Shown here: positions 35,601-47,462 of the stretch, one piece after another | Position numbering within the stretch: the stretch's first letter is position 1 | Layout: each line of letters opens with the position of its first letter | Origin: Arthrobotrys musiformis | Lineage: Eukaryota; Ascomycota; Orbiliomycetes; Orbiliales; Orbiliaceae | DNA: 64,000 bases | NCBI GenBank assembly: GCA_036971715.1 | Contig: JAVHJL010000006.1 | Location: 1,860,001 to 1,924,000, forward strand | Reading direction: 5' to 3' | Translations under genes and position numbers: made by a program | The notes under the pieces: model-generated | Seen by the model: only the letters and a program-made list of their open reading frames with translations | The model's database searches: none | What the model was told of the DNA's origin: nothing

Positions 35601-38600
35601 AGCTGAATCTCTGTTAAACCTGTTGGGGTCTGGAAAGCAAAGCTCGGATGAAAGATGGATGATCATCGTCTCGAATTTCTTAGCCCCGTCACTCAAAGCA
35701 TTAATACGAACAGAGCAAAAAGATGGGACCGAAGCTAGAAATCGTGGACTAGCATGGATCCAATATGCTATCGGGTGCCTCACCCTCCTCATCCCGGCCC
35801 ATCCTTACGATCCTGCATTGCAAGAACGACTCAACTACCAGCTTTTCCAACAGAGGCAACAAAGCCTTGAAACCGAGCTCTCGAGCTTAGAGGTGGTGAC
35901 AGAAACTTTGAACGGGTCCCGGAATAACGCTCGAACAAGACGTCTGCGACAAAAAATAGCAGCGGTAACTTGGGATTCTAAGATATCGTTGTTCCAGCGC
36001 TCCCAACAGACCAACTTTGAGCCTCTACGCCATCTCCTTCAGCGGACAGTCGCTCTCATCAACGGGCACCAGGTCCAACGCTTTGTCAAGAGTCTCACGT
36101 CGGGTCTTTCAGATGTGGCCGCGGCTGGCCAAGCTATTCGGGAGAATGTTCGACAAATTCTTCAGCAACTCGCGATTCAAGACGACGCTTTCGAGGATAT
36201 AACAGTTATTGTAGCCGAGTTTGTTTCAGCTCTTGAGTTCGGAATTCTCATCGCCTGTGAAGCCGATTCCCCGCGTACAAGTGGCTCGCAATACATCTTT
36301 ACGCCTAACACCCTCTCTCCCACAGCAATTTCTAAGAAGTTGGGAGCAAAAACTTCGAAGACAAGTGAACCTGAGCTCCGGTCGCTCAGAGCTTTAGCTC
36401 TTCGAGCTAAGGTTGAAGGGTTAGCATCTTTTACCGATGCAGAATTCAGACTTCTCGACACAACATTTGCCCGGATACTAAAACTCTGGGAGAGGAAGGA
36501 GCGTGATGATGCCCGGGAACGAGAGGAGGCCACAAAGATGTATCATTTCAAAGGACTTGAGGTTGTTGATCCTGATGACGATGAAGCTGGCGTTGCCGAG
36601 ATGTTTTCCGAAAGCGCGCCGAAGCAGGACGGCCCGAAGCCAAAGAATAACTTGGATGTCCAAGCATTGGGAAGCCAGGTTTCCCAATTACACGCGGCTA
36701 TTTTCGTCAATACCTCCGTCGATAACATCGATATTTCGTCCCTCCAGCGGGATTATGGAAACCAGCTGAAAAAGTCTGACGAGGGCGTCTACATCGCCCC
36801 CGAGGAAATGGAGAATTTTGTTCCTTCTATGGTACTTGACATATCAGACGCCGATACCTGGCTCAACCGATCGTCCAAAACTTCATTCAACTTTTACAAA
36901 GACGAGAATCCTACAGAAGTCCGAACGGTTGTTGATCTCCTTACTGGAATAAAGGCCAGGATTACCGATCTGATAGCTCTATGGCCCGAGAACGACATTT
37001 TGAGGGACGTCAACGATAGGACTGCAGATACCTTAGGACTGCCTCTGAAAACGCCTGTCAACAGCGTCCTCGCGAAGTTGGAGGGATTGCATGCAGCAGT
37101 CCACCAGTGGGAGCAGGTGGCTAGCAAGGAGTACTCTTTGGCCTCCTACCAGGAAAGATTAACCAACCTTCTCGTTGGATGGAGGAAATTAGAGTTGCAA
37201 ACTTGGTCTAGCTTGTTCACCCAAGAGGAAACATCTTCTCGAAACCGGGCATCCACATGGTGGTTCCATATCTACAAAGCCGTCAAAACAGCCGTTGATG
37301 TCCAAGAGGACGATATCTCTAACATTCGGGTGACCCTTGCAGAAACTTTGAACACTTTCCTCAGGCAGTCAAGCGTTGGGGAGTTCCAAAGCCGACTCAA
37401 TTTGATCAAGGCGGTCGCGAGACAACTAGATTACAGCCCTTCAAGTCATGCCCAGGCACTCAAGAGCACTGTCCAGAACGTCTATCAACTCCATCTTCAG
37501 TACCTCAAAGCTGCCTTGGAACATGTTTCCACAGAGAGGACCAAACTTGAGAAGGATATGCGAGAAATCATCCTCTTGGCATCCTGGAAGGATACAAATA
37601 TCAACGCCTTGAAAGAATCGACCCGAAGGTCTCATTACCAGCTTTACAAAGTTGTCAAAAAATATAGAGCTGTTCTTTCCACTTCCGTTTCTACGGTAGC
37701 CAAGGTGGCCGATTTGAGTAAACTCGAGGTTTCCCCACTGATAACGCCCTCTCGTCTCTTTGAACAGGCGTCGGATGTGGATAGGAACCTTTGCGCTGCC
37801 TCTATAGCTAACTGGGAATCACGGCCCGCGAGACACTCAAACATCACGACGACCGTGACCAAAATGCAACAAATGTTTAATTCTGCAGCGCCGACCCAAT
37901 CCGCATTCTCTCTCGTCGACCAATTCTCAGACTACGCTTTACAACGTGCCCAAGAGCTTCGAGATGCCACGCCATCGAAGTTGACAAAAGAGAATACTGT
38001 CGAGATCCGAAGACTACAAGATGCTAAACGAAAGGCAGTGAGCGAGGCTCTTAAATCTCTCCGACAGATGGGCTTTAAGTCGAACGTCAGCCAGAAAGAA
38101 CTTGCGGGACAATCCTCACTGGAACAAATCTTGGGTTTGACCCCGGCGTTCGAAGGGAAGACTTTCCAAAAGAGAATTGGGGAGATCGATGATATCTTGG
38201 TTGCTACGTTGGATAACCTATCCAAAACCAGAGGAGTTATGATGAACCTACCGGAGGATGTGCCAGTTCCTGACTTCGTTCGAGGGGCCAAGTACTTCGA
38301 ACACGGCCTTTCCATGGTCGTTAATCAGCGAAAAACACTGGCGTCCCACTTGATGACCTTCCACCGCTTGGAAGAGCTGATAGGGTATCTTTTGGTCCTT
38401 TGCGACGACAGAAACTCCACGGCACCCACCCCGGTTACCACACACGCCACATCGGACCCTAAAGCTCTTTCTCACAATCTAGGTTGGATTCAAGCGAATA
38501 TCCAGTTTGCTCTAAAGGTAGTTGAAGCCGAGGCCAAATTCGTCCCAGGAGAGCAATACGGCGAACTCCAAGGAATGCTCTCCAAGTGGGAAAAATGGGC

Positions 38601-41600
38601 TGTCGAATCATCCGAATCACTTGCAACTTGTCCGAAAACCTTTGCAAGTATCACCATGCCCCAGCAAAATGATATCGTCAAGCAAACAATCCAAGGGTTC
38701 GGGGATATGCAAAGTGAGTTCCAGGAATTCGGAAATGCAAGCGTCAAATTACGACATATCGTCAACTACCTCCGACTTTGGATCCCCACCGGCGAGCAAG
38801 CACCCACGGCAAATGGGGATGGCGTACGCACACTTACTGACAAAACAGCCATCACCACCGCTGACAACGAAATCCGAAACCTTTGTGATTTGATCCTCGC
38901 ACAATTGCAACCAGAGGCACTAGACGAAAACCTAGCAAAGAAGATCGGTGGTTCAGACAAAACTGTCCTCCTCGAGCACGAAAAACTCCTCGCCTCAAGA
39001 GCTTCATCCGGTTCCGCTGCGGTTGCCAACCAATTAGAGGCCCTCGGTCCAAAACTACGTGAAGCAATGGCAGAAAATCCCGCCGCCCTTAGCTCACTCA
39101 TACGTCTGATGTCACCAATCATCATTGAATATGAGAGAATCTGCCGACAAGAGCTTCTACAACGCCTAGACTTCCACAGGAGCCTCTGCAGACTAACGCA
39201 TATTCTATCCAATTTTGTGATAAGTATTGGAACGAACGGGTTCTGTGCTCCATCGGATGGTTCTGCAGAAGCTAGCGGCCCCGGTCAAGTTGAGAGCGGT
39301 ACTGGTCTCGGTGACGGAGAAGGAGAAGAGGATATCAGCAATGACATCGCGCCAGATGAGGATCTATCGGAGCTCGCTAATCAAAAGGAAGAAGGGGGAC
39401 CCAAAGAACATGATGCCCAGGAAAACGCAGTCGAGAACGATGATATCGATGGGTTGTCAGAGTCTGGAGACGAGAAATCCGACGAGGAAGGAGATGGTGA
39501 GGAAGGAGAGGAAGAAGATGCTGCAGACGAAATGGGCAAAGTCGACGATAGCCATGGTCTTGATTCCCTTGACAAAGACTTCTGGGATAACCCGGAGGAA
39601 GAGCCTAAGGAAGAGGTCGATGCAGGCGGTGATGGGAAGCAAGAAGAAAATGCAACATCCAACCAGGAGAAGTCAAAGAAGGACGATAAGCCGCAGAAAG
39701 ATGCCAAGGACCTCGAGAACAAGGAAATGGAGCTTGACAATGACAACGCCGATGCCGCTTCCGAAGCCTCTGCAGAAGATGAATCGGACGGCGTAGAAAA
39801 CAAAAATGCCGACAATATCAACGAGCACATTCCCGAAGTCGAGAGACTTGATATCTCGGATGACTTCAATCTTGACGAAATGGACGAAGGGGAAGAAGAG
39901 GAAGAAGGTGATCTATCTGAGGGTGAGGAAGGAGAGGAGGATCCGCTTGACAAACCTCTCGATAAGACGGAGCTTGACCACCAAATCTCAGATGAGGAAG
40001 AGGACGAAGAGATGGGCGACTATGACGCAAAGATGGCAGATGAAGTCGATGAGACTGAGACGGAAGAAAAGGACAAGGACGCGGAGGAGGAAGGAGATGA
40101 ATCACTTCAACAGCCCACTGATGACCCTATCGATGATGCACAAAATGGTTCCACCGTCCCACCTAATGCGAAGGCGGCAGCAGCAAGTTCATCCGATGAT
40201 ATCGACAAGGATAACTTGGACCCAACCTCAGCCCAAGAGAACATGGAAATGGATAATCAGAACGATACGGGCAAGGACAACTCCGCTTCTAACGCCGTCG
40301 ATGGGAAAGGTGATTCCGGGAAAGCCGAATACCGCGCAGGACAAGGCCAAAGCGAAATGCAACCAAACGATCAACGGTTAGAAAATGGGTTGAAGAAATT
40401 GGGAGATTTGCTAGAAAAGGTCCATCGTACTCCGATGGATATTTTGAACTCGGAAACAAGCCAAGGACCAAAAGATGATGTTCAAAATCTAGAGGTACGC
40501 CATACACTTTTCTTTACATTGAGACCTTTACTAACATTAAGATAGGAGCAAACGCAATCCCAATTCGAGCATGTCGGTGAAGACGACAAAAAGCCGGCAA
40601 CTCAAGCATTAGGTGCCGCCGCTACTGAAGAAGCACATGCTATAGATGAGTCAATGGTTATAGATTCTGCCCCTGACCAGACCGACCGGACCGGGGAGGG
40701 TGACGAAGAAGTTGGCGATAATAGCAATGTGGAAGGAACAGATGGAAAACCAGTCGAAGAGCAAGGTGCCTTCCAAAATGGACCGCAGGATTCCGAAGAT
40801 ACAGCGCCTAACGCTGCTTCGGACTCAAAGGAAGACCCCGAGGCCGCTATGGAAGTGGACGCCCCCCGCCTCATTGGCGACTCTAAGAACGAGAATTCAG
40901 AGCCATTGGATATAGACATGGAATTAGACGACGATGAGGCCAAGGACCGAATAGACTTGGAACACCCTTCTTCCACACTGTCAACCTACAACGAAGAAGC
41001 CCATTCCCTCTGGACACTCTACGAAAACAAAACTAGAGTCCTCTCCCTCAGCCTCACCGAGCAACTCCGTCTGATCCTCGAACCCACACTATCCACCAAA
41101 CTCCGCGGCGACTACCGTACCGGAAAAAGGCTCAACATGAAGCGCATAATCCCCTACATCGCCTCAGATTACAAAAAGGACAAAATCTGGATGCGTCGCA
41201 CGAAACCCTCGAAGCGACAATACCAAGTTATGATCGCACTCGACGATTCAAAATCAATGTCCGAAAGCCGATGCGTGGAGCTCACATTCGAATCGATCGC
41301 GTTGGTAGCTAGAGCTTTATCCCACCTAGAAGTCGGACAGATATCCATGGTTTCATTCGGAGAATCCACAAAACTAGTCCACCCATTCGAACAACCGTTT
41401 ACATCCCAATCCGGTGCCAACGTCTTCGCGGGACTGACATTCGGACAGACAAAGACAAACATGAGATCACTAGTCGATACATCCATCAGATTATTCCGTG
41501 AAGCGAGACAAGCGAACTCACAATCCGACCTGTGGCAACTGGAACTCATCATTTCAGACGGTATCTGCGAGGACCACCAGGAGATCCAGCGATTGGTCAG

Positions 41601-41898
41601 ACTAGCCCACTTTGAGAAGATTGTGTTAATCTTTGTCATCATTGATGCGATGGGCGGTGCTATCAGCGGGGATGCAAGCTCGACGGTGGCTAAGAGTTCT
41701 TCATCAATCCTGGATATGAAGGAGGCAACGTTTACAGATCAAGGGGACGGAAAGGGTCCGAAGTTGCAGGTTAAGAGGTATATGGATACTTTCCCATTTA
41801 ACTACTACCTAATCATTCGCCGGATCGAAGACCTCCCAGGAATGCTTTCAACGGCGCTGCGCCAGTGGTTCTCACAGGCGGCCGAGGCGAGTAGTTAG
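26647..41898 (+). CDS. MDN1: Midasin, giant dynein-like AAA+ ATPase of 60S ribosome assembly
   Basis: Midasin (Rea1) strips assembly factors such as Rsa4 and Ytm1 from pre-60S particles. Exons 26647-27305, 27362-33974, 34049-34942, 34997-35081, 35139-35268, 35320-35470, 35533-40494 and 40546-41898 sum to 14,847 nt, or 4948 residues, close to yeast Rea1 (about 4900). Six AAA modules show Walker A motifs in order: GRQGSGKT (about 312), GETGTGKT (654), GPTSSGKT (1088), GETGCGKT (1372), GAPGVGKT (1753) and GTPGSGKS (2066). AAA3 has Ser-Ser in the variable positions. A long helical linker follows, then an Asp/Glu-rich region (about 4110-4640), then the C-terminal MIDAS domain with metal-ion motif DDSKS at about 4730. 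Three small exons (85, 130, 151 bp) in the linker break the reading frame. Nothing suggests damage. Confidence 0.97.
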
Positions 41899-42295
41899 AA
41901 ATATTATGTTTGTGTTTTATATCATAGATATTAGCTTAGAGGTTTACGGCGTTAATTTTACTTGTATATTATTCAATTTCAAATAAAAGTTTTTTGATTC
42001 GCAGTTACACGTTTAATGAGTGGATAGGTCTCGATAATTTTCATGCATAGTAAGAATCATTAAAAAAGAACAATAAGCGATGCAATACAGCAATCAGAGT
42101 TATCAAAGAAGACACTGAGTTCACCGCAGAGATCATGGCCCAAAAGAGGAGTACAGAAAAAACAAAACGTTGTGGTAATAATGATCGTCTGATCAAGGCA
42201 AAAAACAAAAAAGGAAAAGCGGTAGCAATTTGGTTCGAGTTCAATAGAAATATTCTTTCGAGGGCGAGTCCCAGAACAGGGTTTATGTCCCAAGT
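41899..42295. other. Convergent 3' region of MDN1 and eIF5
   Basis: 397 bp between converging stop codons. AATAAA occurs near 41982, placed suitably for MDN1 3'-end processing. Nothing else is visible. Confidence 0.5.
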
Positions 42296-43727
42296 TTACT
42301 CGTCGTCCTCCTCTTCCTCATCACTACCATCCTCATCCGCCTCTTGGAGCCAGGTCAAGAAGGGTTCTGCAGCAGCCTTGACTTTCTTGCTGGTAGCAGT
42401 GTCGACATATCGCTTGTTCGCCTTAGCTCCCCACTTGAGGATAGCTTCCTCACTGACAATCTCCTTGTCGTAGATGGGATGGAGAATGCTCGGCACGGAA
42501 GGGATCAACTTGGGGTACTGCTTTCCAACCAAACGTTCAATTCCACCCAAGAAAGCCTTCTCATGACGATCGCTACTGACCAGCTTCTTGAGCAATCCAG
42601 CCCTTGGCCCGATCTGCTTAACAGCATTCTCATCAAAGAGAGTCTGGGCAAGAACTTGGAGGGTCTTATGCTTGCGGTCGAGGCCAAGCTCAGCAAGCTT
42701 CTTGTAGATCTCGATATCGTCGACTTTGGCGACACCTCCGAGCTGCTTGGCTTCGTCGTCGAACCAAACGGCGAATTGGTCGTAGGGGCCACTTCCACCA
42801 TCCTCATCCTCGTCCTCGTCGTTGCCACCCATGGTCAATTTCTCGACGGCGCTCGTAAGCTCGTTCTTCTGACGTTCCTTCATAGCCTTCTCAGAGGTAT
42901 CGATGGTGAAGGCATCGGCACCATCTCCAGCACCGGTGATGTCCTTGGCGGCATCGGTGATGCCACGAGTAAACTCGTCATCAGATCCAGCTTCGGCGTT
43001 ATACTGGTCGAGGTTAGAAGTTGGGACGACATGACCGTTTCCGTTCTTGCCAGCCTCTTCCTCGGAGTTACTACCCTCCTTATTTTCCTCGCCGTTAGCC
43101 TTGGCCTTCTTCTTTTCCTTCTTATCTTTCTTCTCCTTCTTGTCCTTTTGTGGTGGATTCTTTAGGATATAACTCGAAAGCTTGAGGCGTGGGTCAACCT
43201 TGGTACGTTGTCCGCAGGCCTTGCAGTTTCGGATGATGTTCTGGTCCTTGCTGATGGAAAGATCGGTTTCAGGGTTCTGGCACTCCTTGCAGAGGACGAA
43301 CTTAGAAATGAAACCATCGAGCAAATCCTGAAGCTTCGTGGCCTCGTGAGCGCCGTTTATTATCCAGCGGTCATGGTCACTGTTGGTCTGGGCACCGAGT
43401 TCGAACCCGAAATACTTGACGACATAGATAGGAGGGCGAGCCAAGGAGTTGGCAACGCTTGGGAGGTTGACAATGACACTCTTGATACCGTTACCTTTAC
43501 CCTCAATCTGTAATTGTGTTAGTGACCGGGGTTCCTTTGATAATACTGAGTGTGGAGGACGGTGTATATACCTTAGATTGGAGCTTCTCCATTTTGTAAC
43601 GGTAAAAAGGGTCGGTGACATCCCTTCTGATATTCACGGTCTACCCAAGAAATCCAAATTAGTATTTCCATGACTAAAAATTACCCCACCAAGGAGGGGG
43701 AACGGCATCGGTCGAACTTACAGCCAT
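42296..43727 (-). CDS. TIF5: Eukaryotic translation initiation factor eIF5
   Basis: eIF5 is the GTPase-activating protein for eIF2 in the scanning 43S complex, and its C-terminus bridges eIF3, eIF1 and eIF2-beta. Exons 43727-43722, 43640-43572 and 43507-42296 encode 428 residues. The first coding exon is only ATG GCT. The N-terminus then reads TVNIRRDVTDPFYRYKMEKL; Arg16 (FYRYKM) corresponds to the catalytic Arg15 of human eIF5. IEGKGNGIK and RPPIYVVKYFGFELGAQ follow, with a zinc ribbon at C98-C101/C120-C123. After the ribbon lie a Lys-rich linker (QKDKKEKKDKKEKKKAK) and an acidic patch, then the C-terminal HEAT/W2 domain ending FLTWLQEADEDGSDEEEE, which is the acidic-aromatic box. Reading without splicing gives a false N-terminus. 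The antisense strand is open for 273 codons but is a shadow. Confidence 0.96.
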
Positions 43728-46343
43728 CTTGACGGTATAAATATAGGATTATCAAGTACGTAAAAGCGGTTCGGTTCGTATAGGAATGATAATTCTGGCA
43801 ATCCAAGATGACATGCGAGACACCTAGATTGAAGATAAAGTTAGAAAATATGTAACATATATAAAATAGCCAGTTTGACCAACTTGGCCCGGGAAAGGGA
43901 GAGGAGAAAAAACTTACTTCGACAAAAATCGTGAAGTATCTGTATACTGCTCCGAGAACGAGGCTGCTGGTGCAGTTCTGGGGTTGTTGTGGGTTGTTCA
44001 AAGGTATAAGGGCTCTTTTAACCACTACAAAAAATCTGCAAACGCTTCCGACAGGTCTTGGTCGGATTCCAACTGGAATTGCAAAATGATGGTGATGAAA
44101 AGGTCCTTGGGTGCAAATGCATGAACAATCTTCGTGGACAGAGAAGTCCCCGCGTGGTTCTGGTGAGGTTTCTGGGGTGGAGCTGTAAAAAGAGGAGAGA
44201 GAAAAAACACCCGAGGTCTAATTCTTCTCTCAGAGATCTCTTTCACAGACTGGATCCTTGCTTTGAGACGACGGCTTGGGTATCGGCAAAGGATACAAGT
44301 GAGCGCTGTTGGAGGAGCCTTTCAGTTCGGGTTTTATGGCTTCTGCTGATGGCGGTGGTGGTAAAGTGTAGATGGAGTGGAGAGAGGTTTCTGTGATGGC
44401 CAGGTGGTGTGTTAGCAGTCGAAAAATTTTATTTTTATTTTTATTTTTTTCTGAGGCAAAAAAACAGCCCAAGTAAAACACCTCCACCTCCCCTCAAACA
44501 GCCAAAGCAGCTGGACAAACAGAACACGCCAAACGGGAATGAGGACGAACGTACCTTCGATCCGACGCGGTTACAGAGAACAAAGTCCCTGGTTTTCCTC
44601 TTCTATGAGGAGCTAAACGGTTATCGTTGTTCCCTTGGAGCTTTGGTGGTTTGTGCAGGAAGGATAGTGTTCAGCAAAAAGGTAAGAAGGAGTAGAAGAA
44701 GGAGGAAGACAGGATCAGAAATCGTTTCATGCAAAAATTCCTGAACTACTTCACATGGCTTAGTCACAGTCAGTTCAGTCAGGCCCAGTCCTTATTCCGG
44801 TTTCTATTTCTAGTTGACTGACATGCAAGCCAGGGGCATTATTGTTTTCCTGCATGCCGCCCGCCCCGATGCTAACTACTAGTTAGCTGCGGTACTTAAG
44901 CAAGTCCGTACTCGTATATAACTAGCGGCCACTCCACGCCGTCCTTGTAGGTTCCAGAACCTAAGACGGGGCGGTTTTAAAGACGGCCTTAACGGCGCCA
45001 TGGTGCGGAGCTGCTGGCTAGCGTTCGTTTCAAGGCCCAAGGCGGCGTTATGCACTACTAATTAATCCTAACCAACCAGTGCTTACATCCAGCTAACTCG
45101 GGGTCGCCATCCGATATACCGATACCCCGATGCAACTAACTCATAGTACATATAACACTCAAATCAACCAAGTACCGGCTTCGTACATGTTAAGGATCAA
45201 CTGGTACCTCCTTGCTTACTTAGCACTTCAATCTATTTTGGATCCTGAAGACCAAGCTCAATTCCTTTTTGTTCAGAAGTATATGTCCAAATATACAACA
45301 AAGTCAACGCAAGGAACGCAAGGACCCCGGGCCCCTAAAGACGCACCGACCTAATATGCGTCAAGGAATATCATCGATCACATCGAGCACCCTATTATTA
45401 AAGTATAAATTTATTTATTCCTCAAAATTTTTCCGGTATAAATTTAGTAAAATGCCGGTTTCAGCTCCCTGAAATGCAATTTATTGATATTAGACTTACA
45501 AAAGATTGAACGTCGAAAAGATACTCTAGTGATCCACATCCCGGGACGTTAATATGACTTCACAGACTTATAACATATCTAGAGAGCAAATTTGATGTCG
45601 GGCGAGTATCAATTTGGGACGAAAGGTTGTATCCAACGTAAACTCCGTAGGCGGGTACAATGATCAAAATCGGAACATATATATATACATATCAGGACCG
45701 AGTAGAGGTTCAAATACCGCGATTCAATCGATGGTAAGAATATGCCGGCCCTCGAGGCATGATTATATATGCATAGCCAAAGGGTAGTCTAAAGGCCGCA
45801 GGGATCAAATTGCTCGATAAGAGAACCTTTGCATTTTAGCCCGAGAGAACCATCTTAACCCCCGTATCACCAGAATTTCAAAATATCGATATCGCCGCAT
45901 TGCGGCCGCTGTGCAGTCTCGTAACCAAACTGAGTTTTACGAAACTGGCCGCTGTGGTGGCCTCCGAAGATATCGCAAACTCAACACTTTTGGTGGTTTC
46001 CAATTTGGAGCCGCTCTTCTAAATACCCCTGCCAGGCCCGCACATACACCGCCGCCAACCTCAAGTCTCCGTGCGTGACCCGAATGCAACTAGCCCACCA
46101 ACCCTTTAGGTTTATGTCTTATTCTAGATAATTACGGGATCAAATTGAATAGAATCATATATATACATACAGAATGCTATTAACGCGCTTCCACTTGTCT
46201 CGTCGCCAGACTCATCGACTCGGCTTCCACCCTCTGGGCTTATTCTGAATGGCTATTCTGTCACCGTTACAAGTTTAAACTAGTCGAACTGTAGAATTAA
46301 CTAGCGGTGACGCTAGCTAGTGCCTGAAGTTAAAACGATTCTC
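43728..46343. other. Gene-poor intergenic region upstream of eIF5
   Basis: About 2.6 kb. The first 750 bases after the eIF5 start are its leader and promoter, with T/A-rich tracts near 44430. The rest is A+T-rich sequence with scattered GC-rich islands (around 45890-46080). Open frames are short and lack recognisable domains. I see no RNA gene or transposon feature. Confidence 0.5.
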
Positions 46344-46937
46344 TCATGAAGTTTTCGTAGACGCGGCTTCTGGAATTAATTCCTTTGTTATGCTCTCTAC
46401 TGCTTGTTGTATTGCTGAGATACACCGCTCTAGTTCTCTGAACGATTCCCGAATCTCTTGCCGGTACATTCGAATATCTGTCCTAAAATTCTTCTCCATA
46501 TCGTCGATCTTCTTATCCAGATTCCCATAGGCTTGATACCCAGCCTAGAGTGACTAAATATCAGTATCCTTCCCTTTGATGGTCAAGCATCGAACTAGAC
46601 TAGACCTACCAAACTCAAGCCTCCATAAAAGATATAGTCTTTTAGGTAATACTGCTGGCGCAAGTTAGACAAGATATAGCCTCTCTTTTAAAAATAGAAT
46701 GACGAGGTTAGCCGAGTGCGACTCATAGGTTCAAGGTTAAATTTGGAAAGTCTAGTTTATAATTACCCAAAATCTGGAATCACGGAGCGGGAACTGTGAG
46801 GTTCGACGGTGGCTCATGGGTGGCCACCGGAGCAAGCGGTGTGAGCGCAGGACCGAGTACATTACGTTGGCCCAAGCTCGATGAAGTAATAAAGCTCGAT
46901 AAATTGAAACCGGGGGCTTCAAACTTACTGAAGCCAT
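46344..46937 (-). CDS. Small uncharacterised multi-exon gene, C-terminal coiled coil
   Basis: I do not recognise this protein. Two exons are well supported by phase and composition. One is 46684-46610 (RGYILSNLRQQYYLKDYIFY and onward, 25 codons). The other is 46544-46344, starting AGYQAYGNLDKKIDD and ending EAASTKTS, stop 46344-46346. They are joined by a 65-bp intron (gtaggt ... ctctag). The upstream exon ends at 46767 with RDSRFW and donor gtaatt (82-bp intron). It either runs unspliced from the ATG at 46937, giving 148 residues, or contains a further 135-bp in-frame intron (gtaagt at 46928, acceptor at 46794), giving 103 residues starting MASFPLRD. The spliced form is likelier, because the extra 45 residues are Arg/His/Leu-rich shadow-like sequence. 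The last 60 residues are charged and heptad-like. No signal peptide or membrane segment is evident. It could be a lineage-specific gene or a decayed remnant. Confidence 0.42.
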
Positions 46938-47462
46938 GATTGGTGATGATGTAGATTGTGGTTTTGATGTGGTGACCTTGGTCTGGCCCTGGAACTCACG
47001 AGTTGAACTTTATCGATCAATTGACCTCATTTTTTAGAGGTACAGGTCGAAGCGGCTACAGGTTTGCAAATCCCTCTCACTTCCAGTTCTCTTTCTTTTC
47101 GTTCCTCTTTCCCTTTCCCTTTTTGCACCGCATTTTTGTTGTTTTTAATATCTGGGAGAGTTTAGGGCACCCCATAAAACTGAAGGGAAACTTAAAATCT
47201 ACGTAGGGATACTTAGTAATTTAAGTATATACCAACATGATACTTCAAGATACCGCAGCGTATAGCCCCAATACTAGTAAGTGCCTCGTGCGGTAGTAAT
47301 AGCCTGAATTCCTTCCATCGTATATTACGGGAAGAAGAAAAAAAAGCAACAGCTCGCCGAACCTAAACACTTATGCATATGCATCATGCACCCCAAACCT
47401 ATCTATATCAACCAACGGCAAAGTAAAAAGAAAGAGAGAAAAAACAACTAAATTGCCCACCC
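46938..47462. other. Intergenic region between the small gene and the CLC gene
   Basis: 525 bp with a pyrimidine-rich stretch near 47090-47150 and A-rich sequence before the CLC stop. No gene is seen. Confidence 0.5.

Noticed and set aside
39227..40381. Several 60-190 codon frames on both strands over the MDN1 acidic region
   Set aside because: They are Lys/Arg/Met-rich or Ser-rich shadows of GA-rich codons encoding the Asp/Glu tract of midasin.
42344..43165. 273-codon plus-strand frame opposite eIF5
   Set aside because: It is fully antisense to a conserved exon, and its Leu/Val-rich content follows from the complementary codons of the acidic and Lys-rich eIF5 segments.
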